Notes: generated by a model not told the origin, from the sequence alone. DNA of 64,000 nucleotides from Meishania litoralis (GCF_042611095.1 NZ_JBHFPV010000006.1:62001-126000), one strand, 5' to 3'; shown: positions 52,841 to 61,519, counted from the stretch's first letter. Translations and numbers: made by a program.

Positions 52841-54688
52841 CTAAATAAATTTTTTGTCAATATCATTTTCTGTTATCGTTACGTATATCGGTTTGTTAAA
52901 AGGGCTGATATTTGGCTCCTTACACGCAAACAGGTCATTGACCAGGGCCAATTGCGAATCATTGTCCAATAACTCTCCCGTCTTCACCGATAATGATTTT
53001 GCCAAGGTTTTCGATATAATATCGATCTGCGAAAAACTGTTGCCATCGACCCCCATCTGATGATCGCTGATCAACTGGTCCAAAACCATATCCACCTCGC
53101 TTTCAGGTACCAAAACCGGTAAGCCGGTTACTTGAAGCGAATCGTCGTTCATGGAGCCGAACATAAAGCCAAGTGTACCAAGGCTATCCTTCATTTCCTT
53201 AAGAAAGGTCATGTCATTTTTCGAGAAGGTCAGTGATAAGGGAAACAATAGTTGTTGGCTGACCGTGTCTTTCACGGTACCGTTGCGCAAGAATTTTTCA
53301 TATAGAATACGTTGGTGCGCCCTGCTTTGGTCAATAACTACCATACCCGATTTTATAGTGGTAACGATATACTTTCTTCGCAATTGAAAGGTCGTTGCGA
53401 CCGCTTCCAAACTTCCATGTTGCCCTTCGAATATAGAACCGGTATTGGCATCCGATTCAAAATGAACACTACTGAACGTATCATCTTCGACCTTGGTTTC
53501 TAGGCCAACATACATGCTTTCCCAACTTTGGGCCTTTTCCTTGCGGAATTGTTTAAAAGCAGTACCCGGCCTATTTTCATCTTTGAAAGGATTGAATCGT
53601 GCATCTACGGTTACCTTCGGTACGATTGCGCTCTTATCTTTATACGAATAAGGGGTTTCGAGGTTCTGATCCGATTCGAAATCAAGTGACGGCATCATAT
53701 TGAACTGCCCTAAGCTATGTTTTACCGTCGACCTTAAAATGGCATAAAGTGTATGTTCATCATCGAATTTCACCTCGGTCTTGGTTGGATGAATGTTGAT
53801 GTCGATAGATGAAGGGGCTACCGTTAGGTAGAGAAAGTAACCGGGGTGCGTGTCAGATTTGATCAAACCTTCAAATGCCGCGACCACGGCATGGTGCAGA
53901 TATGGACTTTTGATAAAGCGATCGTTCACGAAAAAAAACTGTTCACCCCTAGTTTTCTTTGCAAATTCAGGTTTAGCGATAAAACCCGAGATTTTGACCA
54001 CTTGCGTATCTTCTTCAACAGGAACCAATTTTACATTGGTCTTATTGCCAAAAACATGAACGATACGTTGCCTATGATTGCTCTGCGGCAAATTGAAAAG
54101 TTCATTTCCATTATTGTACAAATGGAAGGATATATTAGGGTGGGCCAAGGCCACCCGATGAAATTCATCGATTATGTGTCTAAGCTCGACCGGTGTAGAC
54201 TTCAAAAAATTTCGTCTCGCAGGAATATTAAAAAACAAATTCTTTACCGAAATCGAAGTTCCTTTGGGTGTTACCGCAACTTCTTGAAAGATGGTCTTGC
54301 TCCCCTCTATCTTTAAATGCGTACCCAGTTCTTTGTCTTCAGGTCTGGTATGCATATCTACATGTGCAATGGCGGCTATCGATGCCAACGCCTCGCCCCT
54401 GAAACCTTTGGTGTGCAGTTTGAAAAGGTCTTCGGCCTGACGTATTTTTGATGTTGCATGACGTTCAAAACTCAAACGTGCGTCAGTTTCGCTCATACCG
54501 ACACCATTGTCGATAACTTGAATGAGGTTTTTTCCGCCTTCTTTGATTATCAACTTGATTGTCGAACTTTTGGCGTCGATAGCATTTTCAAGCAACTCTT
54601 TGACCACCGATGCAGGGCGCTGTACGACCTCACCAGCCGCAATCTGATTGGCAACATGATCTGGCAAAAGTTTAATGATGTCTGCCAT
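52841..54688 (-). CDS. mutL: DNA mismatch repair protein MutL
   Basis: The protein is 615 aa. The N-terminal GHKL ATPase is intact: VVKELLENAIDAKSS, QVIDNGVGMSETDARLSFERHATSKI, FRGEALASIAAIAHVD and GTSISVKNLFFNIPARRNFLK. The C-terminal dimerisation domain runs from about 430. The endonuclease motif DQHAxxExxxxE is altered: residues from 453 read DQSRAHQRILYE, so the His and first Glu are Ser and Gln. The second motif (CPHGRP in nicking MutLs) reads SPFNKP. It probably does not nick DNA itself. It sits between a small membrane protein gene (1-bp overlap) and the rhomboids. Confidence 0.96.
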   Translation of the reverse strand: MADIIKLLPDHVANQIAAGEVVQRPASVVKELLENAIDAKSSTIKLIIKEGGKNLIQVIDNGVGMSETDARLSFERHATSKIRQAEDLFKLHTKGFRGEALASIAAIAHVDMHTRPEDKELGTHLKIEGSKTIFQEVAVTPKGTSISVKNLFFNIPARRNFLKSTPVELRHIIDEFHRVALAHPNISFHLYNNGNELFNLPQSNHRQRIVHVFGNKTNVKLVPVEEDTQVVKISGFIAKPEFAKKTRGEQFFFVNDRFIKSPYLHHAVVAAFEGLIKSDTHPGYFLYLTVAPSSIDINIHPTKTEVKFDDEHTLYAILRSTVKHSLGQFNMMPSLDFESDQNLETPYSYKDKSAIVPKVTVDARFNPFKDENRPGTAFKQFRKEKAQSWESMYVGLETKVEDDTFSSVHFESDANTGSIFEGQHGSLEAVATTFQLRRKYIVTTIKSGMVVIDQSRAHQRILYEKFLRNGTVKDTVSQQLLFPLSLTFSKNDMTFLKEMKDSLGTLGFMFGSMNDDSLQVTGLPVLVPESEVDMVLDQLISDHQMGVDGNSFSQIDIISKTLAKSLSVKTGELLDNDSQLALVNDLFACKEPNISPFNKPIYVTITENDIDKKFI

Positions 54689-54987
54689 TATTTACCGAAG
54701 AAGATGGATAGATCAAAATCTATGATGTATAGAAAAATGACAATCAGGACAGCGAGTATAACCACCATGCGAAGTTTAAGGTTGCGGTCGCCTTCTCGGC
54801 GCATATCTGACATGGCATTGCCAAACTTACCTTTTAACCCTCTAGGTGCATCTACCGTACTGCGGAATTTATCAAACTTATGTTCTAGCTTGTATGGATT
54901 GCCCTCACCCTTATCATCAAAATAGCGGGGTTGATAATTGTATTTTTTATTGCCTCTAAGCCTCGTAAATTTATTCAGCATACCCAT
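54688..54987 (-). CDS. Small single-pass membrane protein of the ribH-mutL operon
   Basis: The protein is 99 aa from ATG 54987 (a second ATG at 54981; the frame is open to 55011). Basic soluble region first (FTRLRGNKKYNYQPRYFDDK, then LEHKFDKFRSTV), with one C-terminal helix (MVVILAVLIVIFLYIIDF, about 75-92). Homologues next to ribH have been labelled riboflavin synthase subunit beta, but nothing here resembles a flavin enzyme; that name probably spread from the neighbour. It overlaps the mutL start by one base. Function unknown. Confidence 0.8.
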   Translation of the reverse strand: MGMLNKFTRLRGNKKYNYQPRYFDDKGEGNPYKLEHKFDKFRSTVDAPRGLKGKFGNAMSDMRREGDRNLKLRMVVILAVLIVIFLYIIDFDLSIFFGK

Positions 54988-55120
54988 TGATTCAAAGTTA
55001 CTCAAAATCAAAAAATATGCCGTGTCAGGAAAGCCAAAATTTGTTAACAGGTATCAGGAGTACGAAGTTAGAAGTGCGAAATGAGAACGGTTCAGGAATT
55101 TGAACCCAGGGCACCTATTT

Positions 55121-55597
55121 TCAGAGCGAGGCCATTTTTATCGCAGCAATGGCCGCCTCGGCACCCTTATTGCCATGTTTGCCCCCGCTACGATCCTTGG
55201 CCTGTTGGATCGTATTATCGGTCAATACACAAAAGATAACCGGAATACTCAAATGAATATTGAGGTCTTTAATGCCTTGGGCAGCGGCATTGCAAACGAA
55301 GTCGAAATGTTTTGTTTCACCCTGTATCACGCTTCCAATGGCGATTATGGCATCAACGTCATGCGTTTCTGCCATTTTTTTGGATCCAAATGTAAGCTCG
55401 AAACTTCCGGGGACGTTCCAACGAAGTATGTTTTCATCAACCGCCCCACAATCCAAAAGGGTCTCATGAGCCCCATTGTACAAAGCCTCGGTTATTTCTT
55501 GGTTCCATTCAGAAACAACGATCCCAAACCGAAAATTCCTCGCGTTTGGGATCGTTGCCTTATCGTAGGCCGATAAATTTGTGTTCGCCGTGGCCAT
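55121..55597 (-). CDS. ribH: 6,7-dimethyl-8-ribityllumazine synthase
   Basis: RibH condenses the ribityl pyrimidine with dihydroxybutanone phosphate, the step before riboflavin. The 158-aa protein has FGIVVSEWNQEITEALYNGA, RWNVPGSFELTFGSKKMAE, DAIIAIGSVIQGETKHFDFVC and VIFCVLTDNTIQQAKDRSGG with the final GNKGAEAAIAAIKM. All lumazine synthase segments are present. ATG overlaps the upstream TPR gene stop by one base. A 109-133 bp gap follows before the small membrane protein gene. Confidence 0.97.
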   Translation of the reverse strand: MATANTNLSAYDKATIPNARNFRFGIVVSEWNQEITEALYNGAHETLLDCGAVDENILRWNVPGSFELTFGSKKMAETHDVDAIIAIGSVIQGETKHFDFVCNAAAQGIKDLNIHLSIPVIFCVLTDNTIQQAKDRSGGKHGNKGAEAAIAAIKMASL

Positions 55598-56364
55598 TAG
55601 TTCGTGTTTTCGGCCATTCCGATAAAAGCATCTATCGAACGGGCCTCATCTGAAGAAGAAAATCCATCCTTGATTTTTTGAAAATGCTTCAGGGCCTTAT
55701 CCCTTTGTCCCAGTTCCAAAGCGGTTACCCCTGCTTTGTACAAAAATTTAGGGGTGGTATAATCATTGGTACTAAGTGCAATGGCACTTTCATAATAACC
55801 CAAAGCATCTTCAGGTTGTCCCAACTGCATAAAGGCATCGCCGATTCCCCCTTTCGCCAAGGGACCCAATATATCATCGTCGGAAGAAAAATCCTCTAAA
55901 TGGTCGATCGCTTCCTGGTATTTGTTCATGTTCAAGTAAGCCATTCCGGCCGAATAGCTGGCCAAATTAGATGCCTTAGTACCCGGGTATTCATCAATAA
56001 TATCCAAAAACCCATATTTGCCCTCTGCTCCTTCCAAGGCAAGATTGTACAAAGAATCCTTGGCCGCAGTGTTGGCCAATGCCTGCTCAAAATACTGTTG
56101 GGGATAAAGCAATTCGTTCGTTGCTTCGGCATCTTTTGGCTTTTGAACGAATTGAACATAGGCCAAATATCCCAATACACCGACCGCGATTACCCCTATC
56201 ACGCCCAAGATATAATTTTGGTTGTTGGCGACCCATGCCTCGGTTCTCGAAGCGCTCTCATCCAATGTGCTAAAAACTTCCGCTGTGGTGCTTTCATGCT
56301 CATCAAATTGCTGTTGTTCCGCTTTGCTCTTGGGTTTGTGACCTCTTTTTTTATACGTAGCCAT
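55597..56364 (-). CDS. Membrane-anchored tetratricopeptide repeat protein (YfgM-like)
   Basis: The protein is 255 aa. A Lys-rich cytoplasmic start (MATYKKRGHKPKSKAEQQQF) leads to one helix (NYILGVIGVIAVGVLGYLAYVQF, about 49-71). A periplasmic TPR domain then has a repeat visible in GPLAKGGIGDAFMQLGQPED and another in FLYKAGVTALELGQRDKALKHF. The layout matches YfgM-type proteins linked to SecYEG and periplasmic chaperones, but the role here is unproven. First gene of the minus-strand operon TPR-ribH-mutL-rhomboids-EEP. Confidence 0.88.
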   Translation of the reverse strand: MATYKKRGHKPKSKAEQQQFDEHESTTAEVFSTLDESASRTEAWVANNQNYILGVIGVIAVGVLGYLAYVQFVQKPKDAEATNELLYPQQYFEQALANTAAKDSLYNLALEGAEGKYGFLDIIDEYPGTKASNLASYSAGMAYLNMNKYQEAIDHLEDFSSDDDILGPLAKGGIGDAFMQLGQPEDALGYYESAIALSTNDYTTPKFLYKAGVTALELGQRDKALKHFQKIKDGFSSSDEARSIDAFIGMAENTN

Positions 56365-56384
56365 TGCTGTTTTTATTGATCGCG

Positions 56385-56392
56385 CAAAAATA
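56385..56392 (-). promoter_or_regulatory. -7 box of the TPR-ribH-mutL operon
   Basis: The minus strand reads TATTTTTG, exact TAnnTTTG, 20 bases upstream of the TPR gene ATG. Confidence 0.5.
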
Positions 56393-56428
56393 AAGTTTTT
56401 ATTGAAATCGTGAGGGATAATTATTCGT

Positions 56429-56436
56429 TATTTTTG
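56429..56436 (+). promoter_or_regulatory. -7 box of recF
   Basis: TATTTTTG, an exact TAnnTTTG match, predicts a leader of about 47 nt to the recF ATG (56490). The divergent operon's box lies 37 bp away on the other strand. Confidence 0.45.
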
Positions 56437-56489
56437 GATATTTTGCGGCCATTTTGGCTTTCGACCACATTTAAATTTGAGCTTTTGGA

Positions 56490-57569
56490 ATGTTTTTAAA
56501 CCACTTGGCCTTAATAAACTACAAAAATTTTGGTTCCCAAACTTTCGATTTTGACACAAAGATCAATTGCTTCGTAGGTTCGAACGGAGTGGGAAAAACC
56601 AATGTGCTCGATGCTATTTACCACCTTTCTTTTGGCAAGAGTTATTTTAATCCGGTTGCTACCCAGAACATAAAACATGGTACCGATTTTTTTGTCGTCG
56701 AAGGTGATTTTACAAAGAACGAACGAAGCGAAAAGATAATATGCAGCCTCAAAAAGGGCATGCAAAAAGTCATAAAACGCAATGGAAAAACCTACGACAG
56801 ACTTTCAGACCATATCGGTTTTCTGCCCTTGGTGATCATTTCACCTGCCGATCGCGATCTTATCATCGAGGGTAGTGAGACGCGACGAAAGTTTATCGAT
56901 GGTGTTATTTCACAATCCGATAAAAGCTACCTGCAAACCCTGATCAAATACAACAAGATTTTATCTCAGCGCAATGCGCTGCTGAAGTTTTTTGCGGCCA
57001 ACCACACTTTTAATATGGAAACATTGGCGGTGTACAATGAACAACTTGCCCGGTACGGTACACCGATTTACGAAAAAAGGGTGGCGTTCATGAAACCTTT
57101 TATTGAAATTTTCAAAGAGCAATACCGGATAATATCGGGAGGCAACGAAGAGGTTACCCTGACCTATGAGAGCAAACTGTCTTCGGAAAACCTCTATAAG
57201 TTATTGGAAACCAATCTCGAAAAAGATAGGGCATTGCAGTATACCGGTACCGGTATCCACAAAGACGACCTTAGTTTTGAAATAGCAGGCCATCCTATTA
57301 AAAAATTCGGGAGCCAGGGTCAACAAAAATCTTTCTTGATCGCGCTGAAGTTCGCACAATTCCATTTTATCAAAGAATTGTCGAAGACCACCCCGATCCT
57401 ACTCCTCGACGACATTTTCGATAAGTTGGACGAAGACAGGGTAGGCCACATCATAGCCCTAGTCGATAACGAAAACTTCGGACAGTTGTTCATCAGCGAT
57501 ACCCATGCTGAACGAACCGAAAATGTGGTCAAAAAAATTCACCAATCCTATAAAATCTTTAAATTGTAG
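56490..57569 (+). CDS. recF: DNA replication/repair protein RecF
   Basis: The protein is 359 aa, standard length. It is an SMC-like ABC ATPase that helps load RecA at gaps. NYKNFGSQTFDF opens it; Walker A FVGSNGVGKTNVLDAIYHLSFGKSY; ISPADRDLIIEGSETRRKFID; the signature segment GSQGQQKSFLIALKFAQ; and Walker B ILLLDDIFDKLDEDR with the D-loop. The last residues overlap nothing; a lipoprotein gene starts 1 bp after the stop. The order recF-lipoprotein-DUF721 is common in flavobacteria. Confidence 0.96.
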   Translation: MFLNHLALINYKNFGSQTFDFDTKINCFVGSNGVGKTNVLDAIYHLSFGKSYFNPVATQNIKHGTDFFVVEGDFTKNERSEKIICSLKKGMQKVIKRNGKTYDRLSDHIGFLPLVIISPADRDLIIEGSETRRKFIDGVISQSDKSYLQTLIKYNKILSQRNALLKFFAANHTFNMETLAVYNEQLARYGTPIYEKRVAFMKPFIEIFKEQYRIISGGNEEVTLTYESKLSSENLYKLLETNLEKDRALQYTGTGIHKDDLSFEIAGHPIKKFGSQGQQKSFLIALKFAQFHFIKELSKTTPILLLDDIFDKLDEDRVGHIIALVDNENFGQLFISDTHAERTENVVKKIHQSYKIFKL

Positions 57570-57570
57570 T

Positions 57571-57990
57571 ATGCGGATATTTGTTTATCTAGGACTGTTT
57601 TTGCTAATCACCGGATGTAAAAAAGAGATCCATAAGAAAGACATGGATATGCTGGCCGGTTATTGGGAAATAGTACAGGTTACCTTTCCTGATGGCAACA
57701 AGAAAACATATAATGTAAATACGAACATCGATTATTTCGTGCTTGATGGGGAAGCCGGTTTCCGTAAAAAAGTGCAGCCCAAACTAAATGGAACTTTCGA
57801 AACCTCTGATGATGCCGAACCCTTCGCAATAATCGAAACGAAAAACGGGCTTGCTATCCATTATAAAAATGCTATGAGCGAATGGATCGAAGAAATCGTT
57901 GAACTCAATGAAAATAGCTTTTCCGTTCAAAATGAAGAGGGTATGCGCTATCAATATCGTAGATTCGAACTTATAAACGTAAAAAGATAA
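57571..57990 (+). CDS. Small lipocalin-like lipoprotein
   Basis: The protein is 139 aa from ATG 57571; an in-frame ATG at 57505 lies inside recF and would lack a signal. Lipobox LLITGC (Cys17), then DMDMLAGYWEIVQVTFPDGN, the LxGxW entry of the lipocalin-like family in Bacteroidota. Beta strands with a late NSFSVQNEEGMRYQYRRFE follow. Function unknown, possibly an envelope ligand binder. Its stop overlaps the DUF721 start by one base (TAATG). Confidence 0.85.
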   Translation: MRIFVYLGLFLLITGCKKEIHKKDMDMLAGYWEIVQVTFPDGNKKTYNVNTNIDYFVLDGEAGFRKKVQPKLNGTFETSDDAEPFAIIETKNGLAIHYKNAMSEWIEEIVELNENSFSVQNEEGMRYQYRRFELINVKR

Positions 57991-58286
57991 TGGCCAAACG
58001 TAGAAATTCAGGAATACCCTTGAGCGAAGGCCTAAAAGAATTCATAAAGACCAATAAGCTCGAAAAAGGCATTGACAAAGTAAATGCGCGTGAAGCCTGG
58101 GCCAAATTGATGGGAAACGGGGTAAACAATTATACTACCGCCATCGAACTGCGCAATGAAACGCTTTTCGTATCACTTTCATCTTCGGTACTCCGTGAAG
58201 AACTCGGCCATGGAAAAACGAAGATCGTTCAGATGCTCAATGAAGAGCTCGGCAAGGAACTGATAAAAAAATTGGTACTCAGATAG
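57990..58286 (+). CDS. DUF721 domain-containing protein (DciA-like)
   Basis: The protein is 98 aa. The DUF721 core shows PLSEGLKEFIKTNKLEKGID, AREAWAKLMGNGVNNYTTAI and ELRNETLFVSLSSSVLREELGHGKTKIVQMLNEELG. This KH-like domain is the one found in DciA, the ancestral loader of the DnaB helicase, and its place beside recF fits a replication role. It ends the recF transcript, before a bidirectional terminator. Confidence 0.88.
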   Translation: MAKRRNSGIPLSEGLKEFIKTNKLEKGIDKVNAREAWAKLMGNGVNNYTTAIELRNETLFVSLSSSVLREELGHGKTKIVQMLNEELGKELIKKLVLR

Positions 58287-58310
58287 ACCGTATTCTTGGC
58301 TAGACCCAGC

Positions 58311-58353
58311 AAAACGGCCCGGCAAATTTTGAATTTACCGGGCCGTTTTTTTA
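58311..58353. terminator. Bidirectional terminator between DUF721 gene and ndk
   Basis: AAAACGGCCCGG pairs with CCGGGCCGTTTT, with inner AAATT/AATTT pairing. A T run follows on plus, and an A run precedes it (T run on minus). It serves the convergent genes ending at 58286 and 58375. Confidence 0.88.
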
Positions 58354-58374
58354 TCATCGCATGGGTCGATCAGT

Positions 58375-58794
58375 CTAGTAGATCTCCCTTCCTGAAAAAT
58401 GAAAGGCACCCTCGATAGCGGCATTGGCATCACTATCTGAACCGTGTACCGCATTCTCGCCAATATCTTTGGCATATAGTTTTCTGATCGTACCTTCAGC
58501 CGCTTCGGCAGGGTTGGTGGCCCCGATAAGGGCGCGGAAATCTTCAACGGCATTATCTTTTTCCAAAATAGCCGAGACGATCGGGCCGCGGGTCATGAAA
58601 TCGACCAGTTCACCAAAAAATGGGCGTTCTTTGTGGATTGCGTAAAACTCTTGGGCATCCCTCCTGCTCAATTGGGTATATTTCATGGCAACGATCTTAA
58701 AACCGGCGGAGGTAATTTTTTCCAATATGGCCCCAATATGGCCATTTTCAACCGCGTCGGGCTTGATCATCGTAAACGTTCTGTCTGTTCGCAT
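58375..58794 (-). CDS. ndk: Nucleoside diphosphate kinase
   Basis: Ndk transfers the gamma phosphate among nucleoside triphosphates through a phospho-His. The 139-aa protein starts at ATG 58794 (MRTDRTFTMIKPDAVENGHIG); the six codons upstream are not conserved. FKIVAMKYTQLSRRDAQEFY, PFFGELVDFMTRGPIVSAIL and the active-site segment GENAVHGSDSDANA (catalytic His) are all present. Length is normal. A good promoter lies upstream. Confidence 0.97.
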   Translation of the reverse strand: MRTDRTFTMIKPDAVENGHIGAILEKITSAGFKIVAMKYTQLSRRDAQEFYAIHKERPFFGELVDFMTRGPIVSAILEKDNAVEDFRALIGATNPAEAAEGTIRKLYAKDIGENAVHGSDSDANAAIEGAFHFSGREIY

Positions 58795-58809
58795 GTTAAA
58801 AATTTTGCG

Positions 58810-58839
58810 CAAAAGTACGGTTTATTTGAGAATCGGCAA
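58810..58839 (-). promoter_or_regulatory. Promoter of ndk (TTG-N19-TAnnTTTG)
   Basis: On minus, TTG at 58839-58837 and TACTTTTG at 58817-58810 are separated by 19 nt, the classic Bacteroidota spacing. The ATG is 15 nt downstream of the box. The promoter overlaps the last codons of the phosphatase gene's tail (58843 on). Confidence 0.6.
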
Positions 58840-58842
58840 CAA

Positions 58843-59877
58843 TTAATACGATTGTTGGATTTGTTGCAAGATTCTACCGTTATCACCGACAATTTGAAAT
58901 TGTACTTCCTTCGATTCAAAATCAAAATGAAGCAACCCAAAGCTTTCGGTAAAGACCACCTCTCCTACCCGAAACGGATTGGGTTCTCCGCTGAAGTCTT
59001 TGTACGCGTGCGTTAATCCGCTACTGGTAAAATCGATAAGTGGGTATGGTAAATTTTTTATGGTGGTTCTGGAAAATTCAGAGATATGACGATCCCCGGA
59101 AAGAACAATGACCCCATTTGCCCGTGAGTAGGCTATCACTTGCTTAAGCCTATCGACTTCATGGGGAAAATTGCCCCAGCACTCGAAACCATGCTCGTTC
59201 GACAATACCTGAATACTACTGACAATTATGTTGAAATCGGCTTTCGAGCCGGTCAATTGGTTCTCTAGCCATTGCCATTGTTCTTCACCTAATACAGTTC
59301 CTTCTCCATATAAGTTCGGCTTTGTACGCTTTTTGGTTTCATTGTCAGGGGTCAGGGCCGTTCTAAAATAACGGGTATCCAAAACCAATACCTTTATCGT
59401 TCCTTTTTTGGTTTTGTAATCATGCGAGGCATACACTCCTTTCCGAAATCTTCTCGGACTTTCTTTAGAAACACCCATGAAATCAAGAAATTCTTGCTGA
59501 CTTTCGTCTTTCGCACCGAACTCAACGCCCCCATCGTTCAATCCATAGTCATGGTCGTCCCATGTACCGATAATTGGTATTTTTCCGCGCAACGCGGCAT
59601 AGGCGGGAACTTGGTTTTGACCGACATACATTTTCCGCAGTAGTTGCATATCTTCAGTATCTGCATAAATATTATCTCCGCCCCATATCCATATGTTGGG
59701 TTCGGCAGCCAAAACATCATCCCATAAACGATTTTCGATATCGGTTTTATTGCAAGAACCAAAGGCAATGACAAAATTGTCGTTTTTGGTCTCATTTACT
59801 ACCTCGCCGACATTACGCTGCAATTGGCATGCGAGCATAAAAATGGAAAGTGCCGCTATAAACATTATTCTCTTCAT
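58843..59877 (-). CDS. PhoD-like alkaline phosphatase D family lipoprotein
   Basis: The protein is 344 aa. Lipobox FMLAC (Cys17) makes it a predicted lipoprotein. Metallophosphatase motifs: IAFGSCNKTD, WIWGGDNIYAD, GTWDDHDYGLNDGG, VLDTRYFR, WLENQLTGS and VIVLSGDRHISEFS. This is the PhoD-like family that cleaves phosphodiesters or monoesters such as teichoic-type polymers or phospholipids; the substrate is open. It is divergent from nrnA with a 63-bp shared promoter region. Confidence 0.93.
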   Translation of the reverse strand: MKRIMFIAALSIFMLACQLQRNVGEVVNETKNDNFVIAFGSCNKTDIENRLWDDVLAAEPNIWIWGGDNIYADTEDMQLLRKMYVGQNQVPAYAALRGKIPIIGTWDDHDYGLNDGGVEFGAKDESQQEFLDFMGVSKESPRRFRKGVYASHDYKTKKGTIKVLVLDTRYFRTALTPDNETKKRTKPNLYGEGTVLGEEQWQWLENQLTGSKADFNIIVSSIQVLSNEHGFECWGNFPHEVDRLKQVIAYSRANGVIVLSGDRHISEFSRTTIKNLPYPLIDFTSSGLTHAYKDFSGEPNPFRVGEVVFTESFGLLHFDFESKEVQFQIVGDNGRILQQIQQSY

Positions 59878-59897
59878 CCCATATTGTTAGGCCACGA

Positions 59898-59905
59898 CAA
59901 AAATA
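59898..59905 (-). promoter_or_regulatory. -7 box of the PhoD-like gene
   Basis: The minus strand reads TATTTTTG, exact TAnnTTTG, 20 bases upstream of the ATG (59877). It lies 22 bp from the oppositely directed nrnA box. Confidence 0.5.
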
Positions 59906-59927
59906 GCCTTTAAAGTTTTTTAAATCG

Positions 59928-59935
59928 TATCTTTG
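59928..59935 (+). promoter_or_regulatory. -7 box of nrnA, leaderless arrangement
   Basis: TATCTTTG matches TAnnTTTG exactly; the ATG (59941) is five bases later, so initiation of transcription and translation nearly coincide. Confidence 0.5.
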
Positions 59936-59940
59936 CCCTC

Positions 59941-60957
59941 ATGAATTTTGAGGATATTCAAACCGTCAAGAAACTACTGTCGGTACCGCAAAAAATTGTG
60001 ATCGTTCCCCATAAAAATCCTGATGGCGACGCCATCGGTTCTACTTTGGCATTATGGCATTTTCTTAACGACATGGGTCAAGAAGCTACGGTCATTTCCC
60101 CGAACGATTATCCCAAATTCCTCAAATGGATGCCTGGTAACGATAGAATTCTGAATTTCGAAAAAGAAAATACCCAGGCAAGGGATAAAATCGAAAATGC
60201 AACATTGATCATTACACTAGATTTCAATCATTTGGGGCGAATTGGCCAAATGCAATCTTTTTTGGAGCACTCAAACGCTACGTTCATTATGATCGATCAT
60301 CATCAAGCCCCCGATGACTACGCCAAGGTAACGTATTCCGATGTTCATATGAGTTCAACTTGTGAAATGGTCTATAATTTCATCGAATTCTTGGGCAATA
60401 CGGATAAAATTACCGCCGAAATCGCCAATTGTATTTACACCGGAATAATGACCGATACCGGTTCTTTCAAATTCGCATCGACGACCAGCAGAACACATCG
60501 GGTCGTTGCCGACCTGATCGATAAGGGAGCCAATAATACCGCAGTGCACCACAATGTTTATGATACAAACTCCCCTGGCAGATTGCATCTTTTGGGCTGC
60601 GCACTTAAAAATATGGTCATAATCAACGATCATAAAACAGCCTACATCACCCTGAGCCAAGAAGAGTTGGATAATCACCAGTTTCAAAAGGGAGATACCG
60701 AAGGTTTCGTGAACTATGGCCTTACTTTGGAAGGTATTATCTTCGCGGCGATTTTTATTGAGAACAAAGAAGAAGGAATCATTAAAATATCTTTGCGTTC
60801 GGTGGGCGATTTTTCGGTTAATGATTTTGCCAGAAAACATTTTGATGGCGGAGGGCACGATAACGCATCAGGAGGGAAAAGCGAACTGTCATTGGCCGAA
60901 ACAACCCAAAAATTTGAGTCATTGCTAAAAACGTATAAAGAATTGCGGGCATCATGA
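59941..60957 (+). CDS. nrnA: DHH-family phosphoesterase (NrnA-like oligoribonuclease/pAp phosphatase)
   Basis: The protein is 338 aa. DHH domain: IVIVPHKNPDGDAIGSTLAL, LIITLDFNHLGRIG and FIMIDHHQAPDDY (the DHH motif), then YTGIMTDTGSFKFASTTSRT. DHHA1 domain: ISLRSVGDFSVNDFARKHFDGGGHDNASGG. This is the NrnA arrangement, which degrades nanoRNA and dephosphorylates pAp. Proteins of this type precede gldI in gliding flavobacteria. The stop overlaps the gldI start (ATGA). Confidence 0.94.
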   Translation: MNFEDIQTVKKLLSVPQKIVIVPHKNPDGDAIGSTLALWHFLNDMGQEATVISPNDYPKFLKWMPGNDRILNFEKENTQARDKIENATLIITLDFNHLGRIGQMQSFLEHSNATFIMIDHHQAPDDYAKVTYSDVHMSSTCEMVYNFIEFLGNTDKITAEIANCIYTGIMTDTGSFKFASTTSRTHRVVADLIDKGANNTAVHHNVYDTNSPGRLHLLGCALKNMVIINDHKTAYITLSQEELDNHQFQKGDTEGFVNYGLTLEGIIFAAIFIENKEEGIIKISLRSVGDFSVNDFARKHFDGGGHDNASGGKSELSLAETTQKFESLLKTYKELRAS

Positions 60958-61508
60958 GACACTTTTTTAAAGCATTATTGATTTTTTGCCTGATCGTAAA
61001 TTGTGGAGGGCCTGAACCGCGAAGACCTGTCAAAGTAAAATCGAGCACCTATTTTGGGGGCGATATCGAGCGTAACAAAAAACTTTTGGCCGCCGAAGAA
61101 AAATTGATCAAAGATTACATTGCAAAAGATTCGTTGCACCTTTATGAACCGAGTGCAAGCGGGTCATGGTATTTTTACCACAAGACCAATGAAAGTTCTG
61201 ACTATACCCCACAACCGGATGATTTGGTGACGATGACCTATAACATCATGGGCTTCGACAACGATACGATCTATTCGCAGGAAGAAATCGGCGTAATAAA
61301 ATATAAAGTTGACAAGCAGGAACTTTTTCAGGGTATTCGTCATAGTGTCAAAATATTGAAAGAAGGTGAGACCGCCACATTTTTATATCCATCTTCCTTA
61401 GCTTTTGGTTATCAAGGCGACGGTGATCGTATTGGCGTCAATTTGCCCATAAGGTCAACAATTACAATTCTAGAAATCGAAAAACAAGAAGAAATTATTC
61501 AAAATTAA
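60954..61508 (+). CDS. gldI: Gliding motility-associated peptidyl-prolyl isomerase GldI
   Basis: The protein is 184 aa. Lipobox IVNCGG (Cys17). A linker (PRRPVKVKSSTYFGGDIERN) precedes an FKBP domain (about 85-178): LVTMTYNIMGFDNDTIYSQ, FQGIRHSVKILKEGETATFLYPSSLAFGYQ and GVNLPIRSTITILEIE. This matches GldI, required for gliding and probably folding of type IX secretion components in Flavobacterium. Here it overlaps nrnA and precedes another isomerase by 11 bp, so one transcript could supply two folding factors. Confidence 0.92.
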   Translation: MRHFFKALLIFCLIVNCGGPEPRRPVKVKSSTYFGGDIERNKKLLAAEEKLIKDYIAKDSLHLYEPSASGSWYFYHKTNESSDYTPQPDDLVTMTYNIMGFDNDTIYSQEEIGVIKYKVDKQELFQGIRHSVKILKEGETATFLYPSSLAFGYQGDGDRIGVNLPIRSTITILEIEKQEEIIQN

Positions 61509-61519
61509 ATTTTAAGATA

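Noticed and set aside
55040..55095. TACGAAGTTAGAAGTGCGAAATGAGAA-like purine-rich stretch after ribH
   Set aside because: Might be a short degenerate repeat, but only one partial copy exists here and no structure supports a call.
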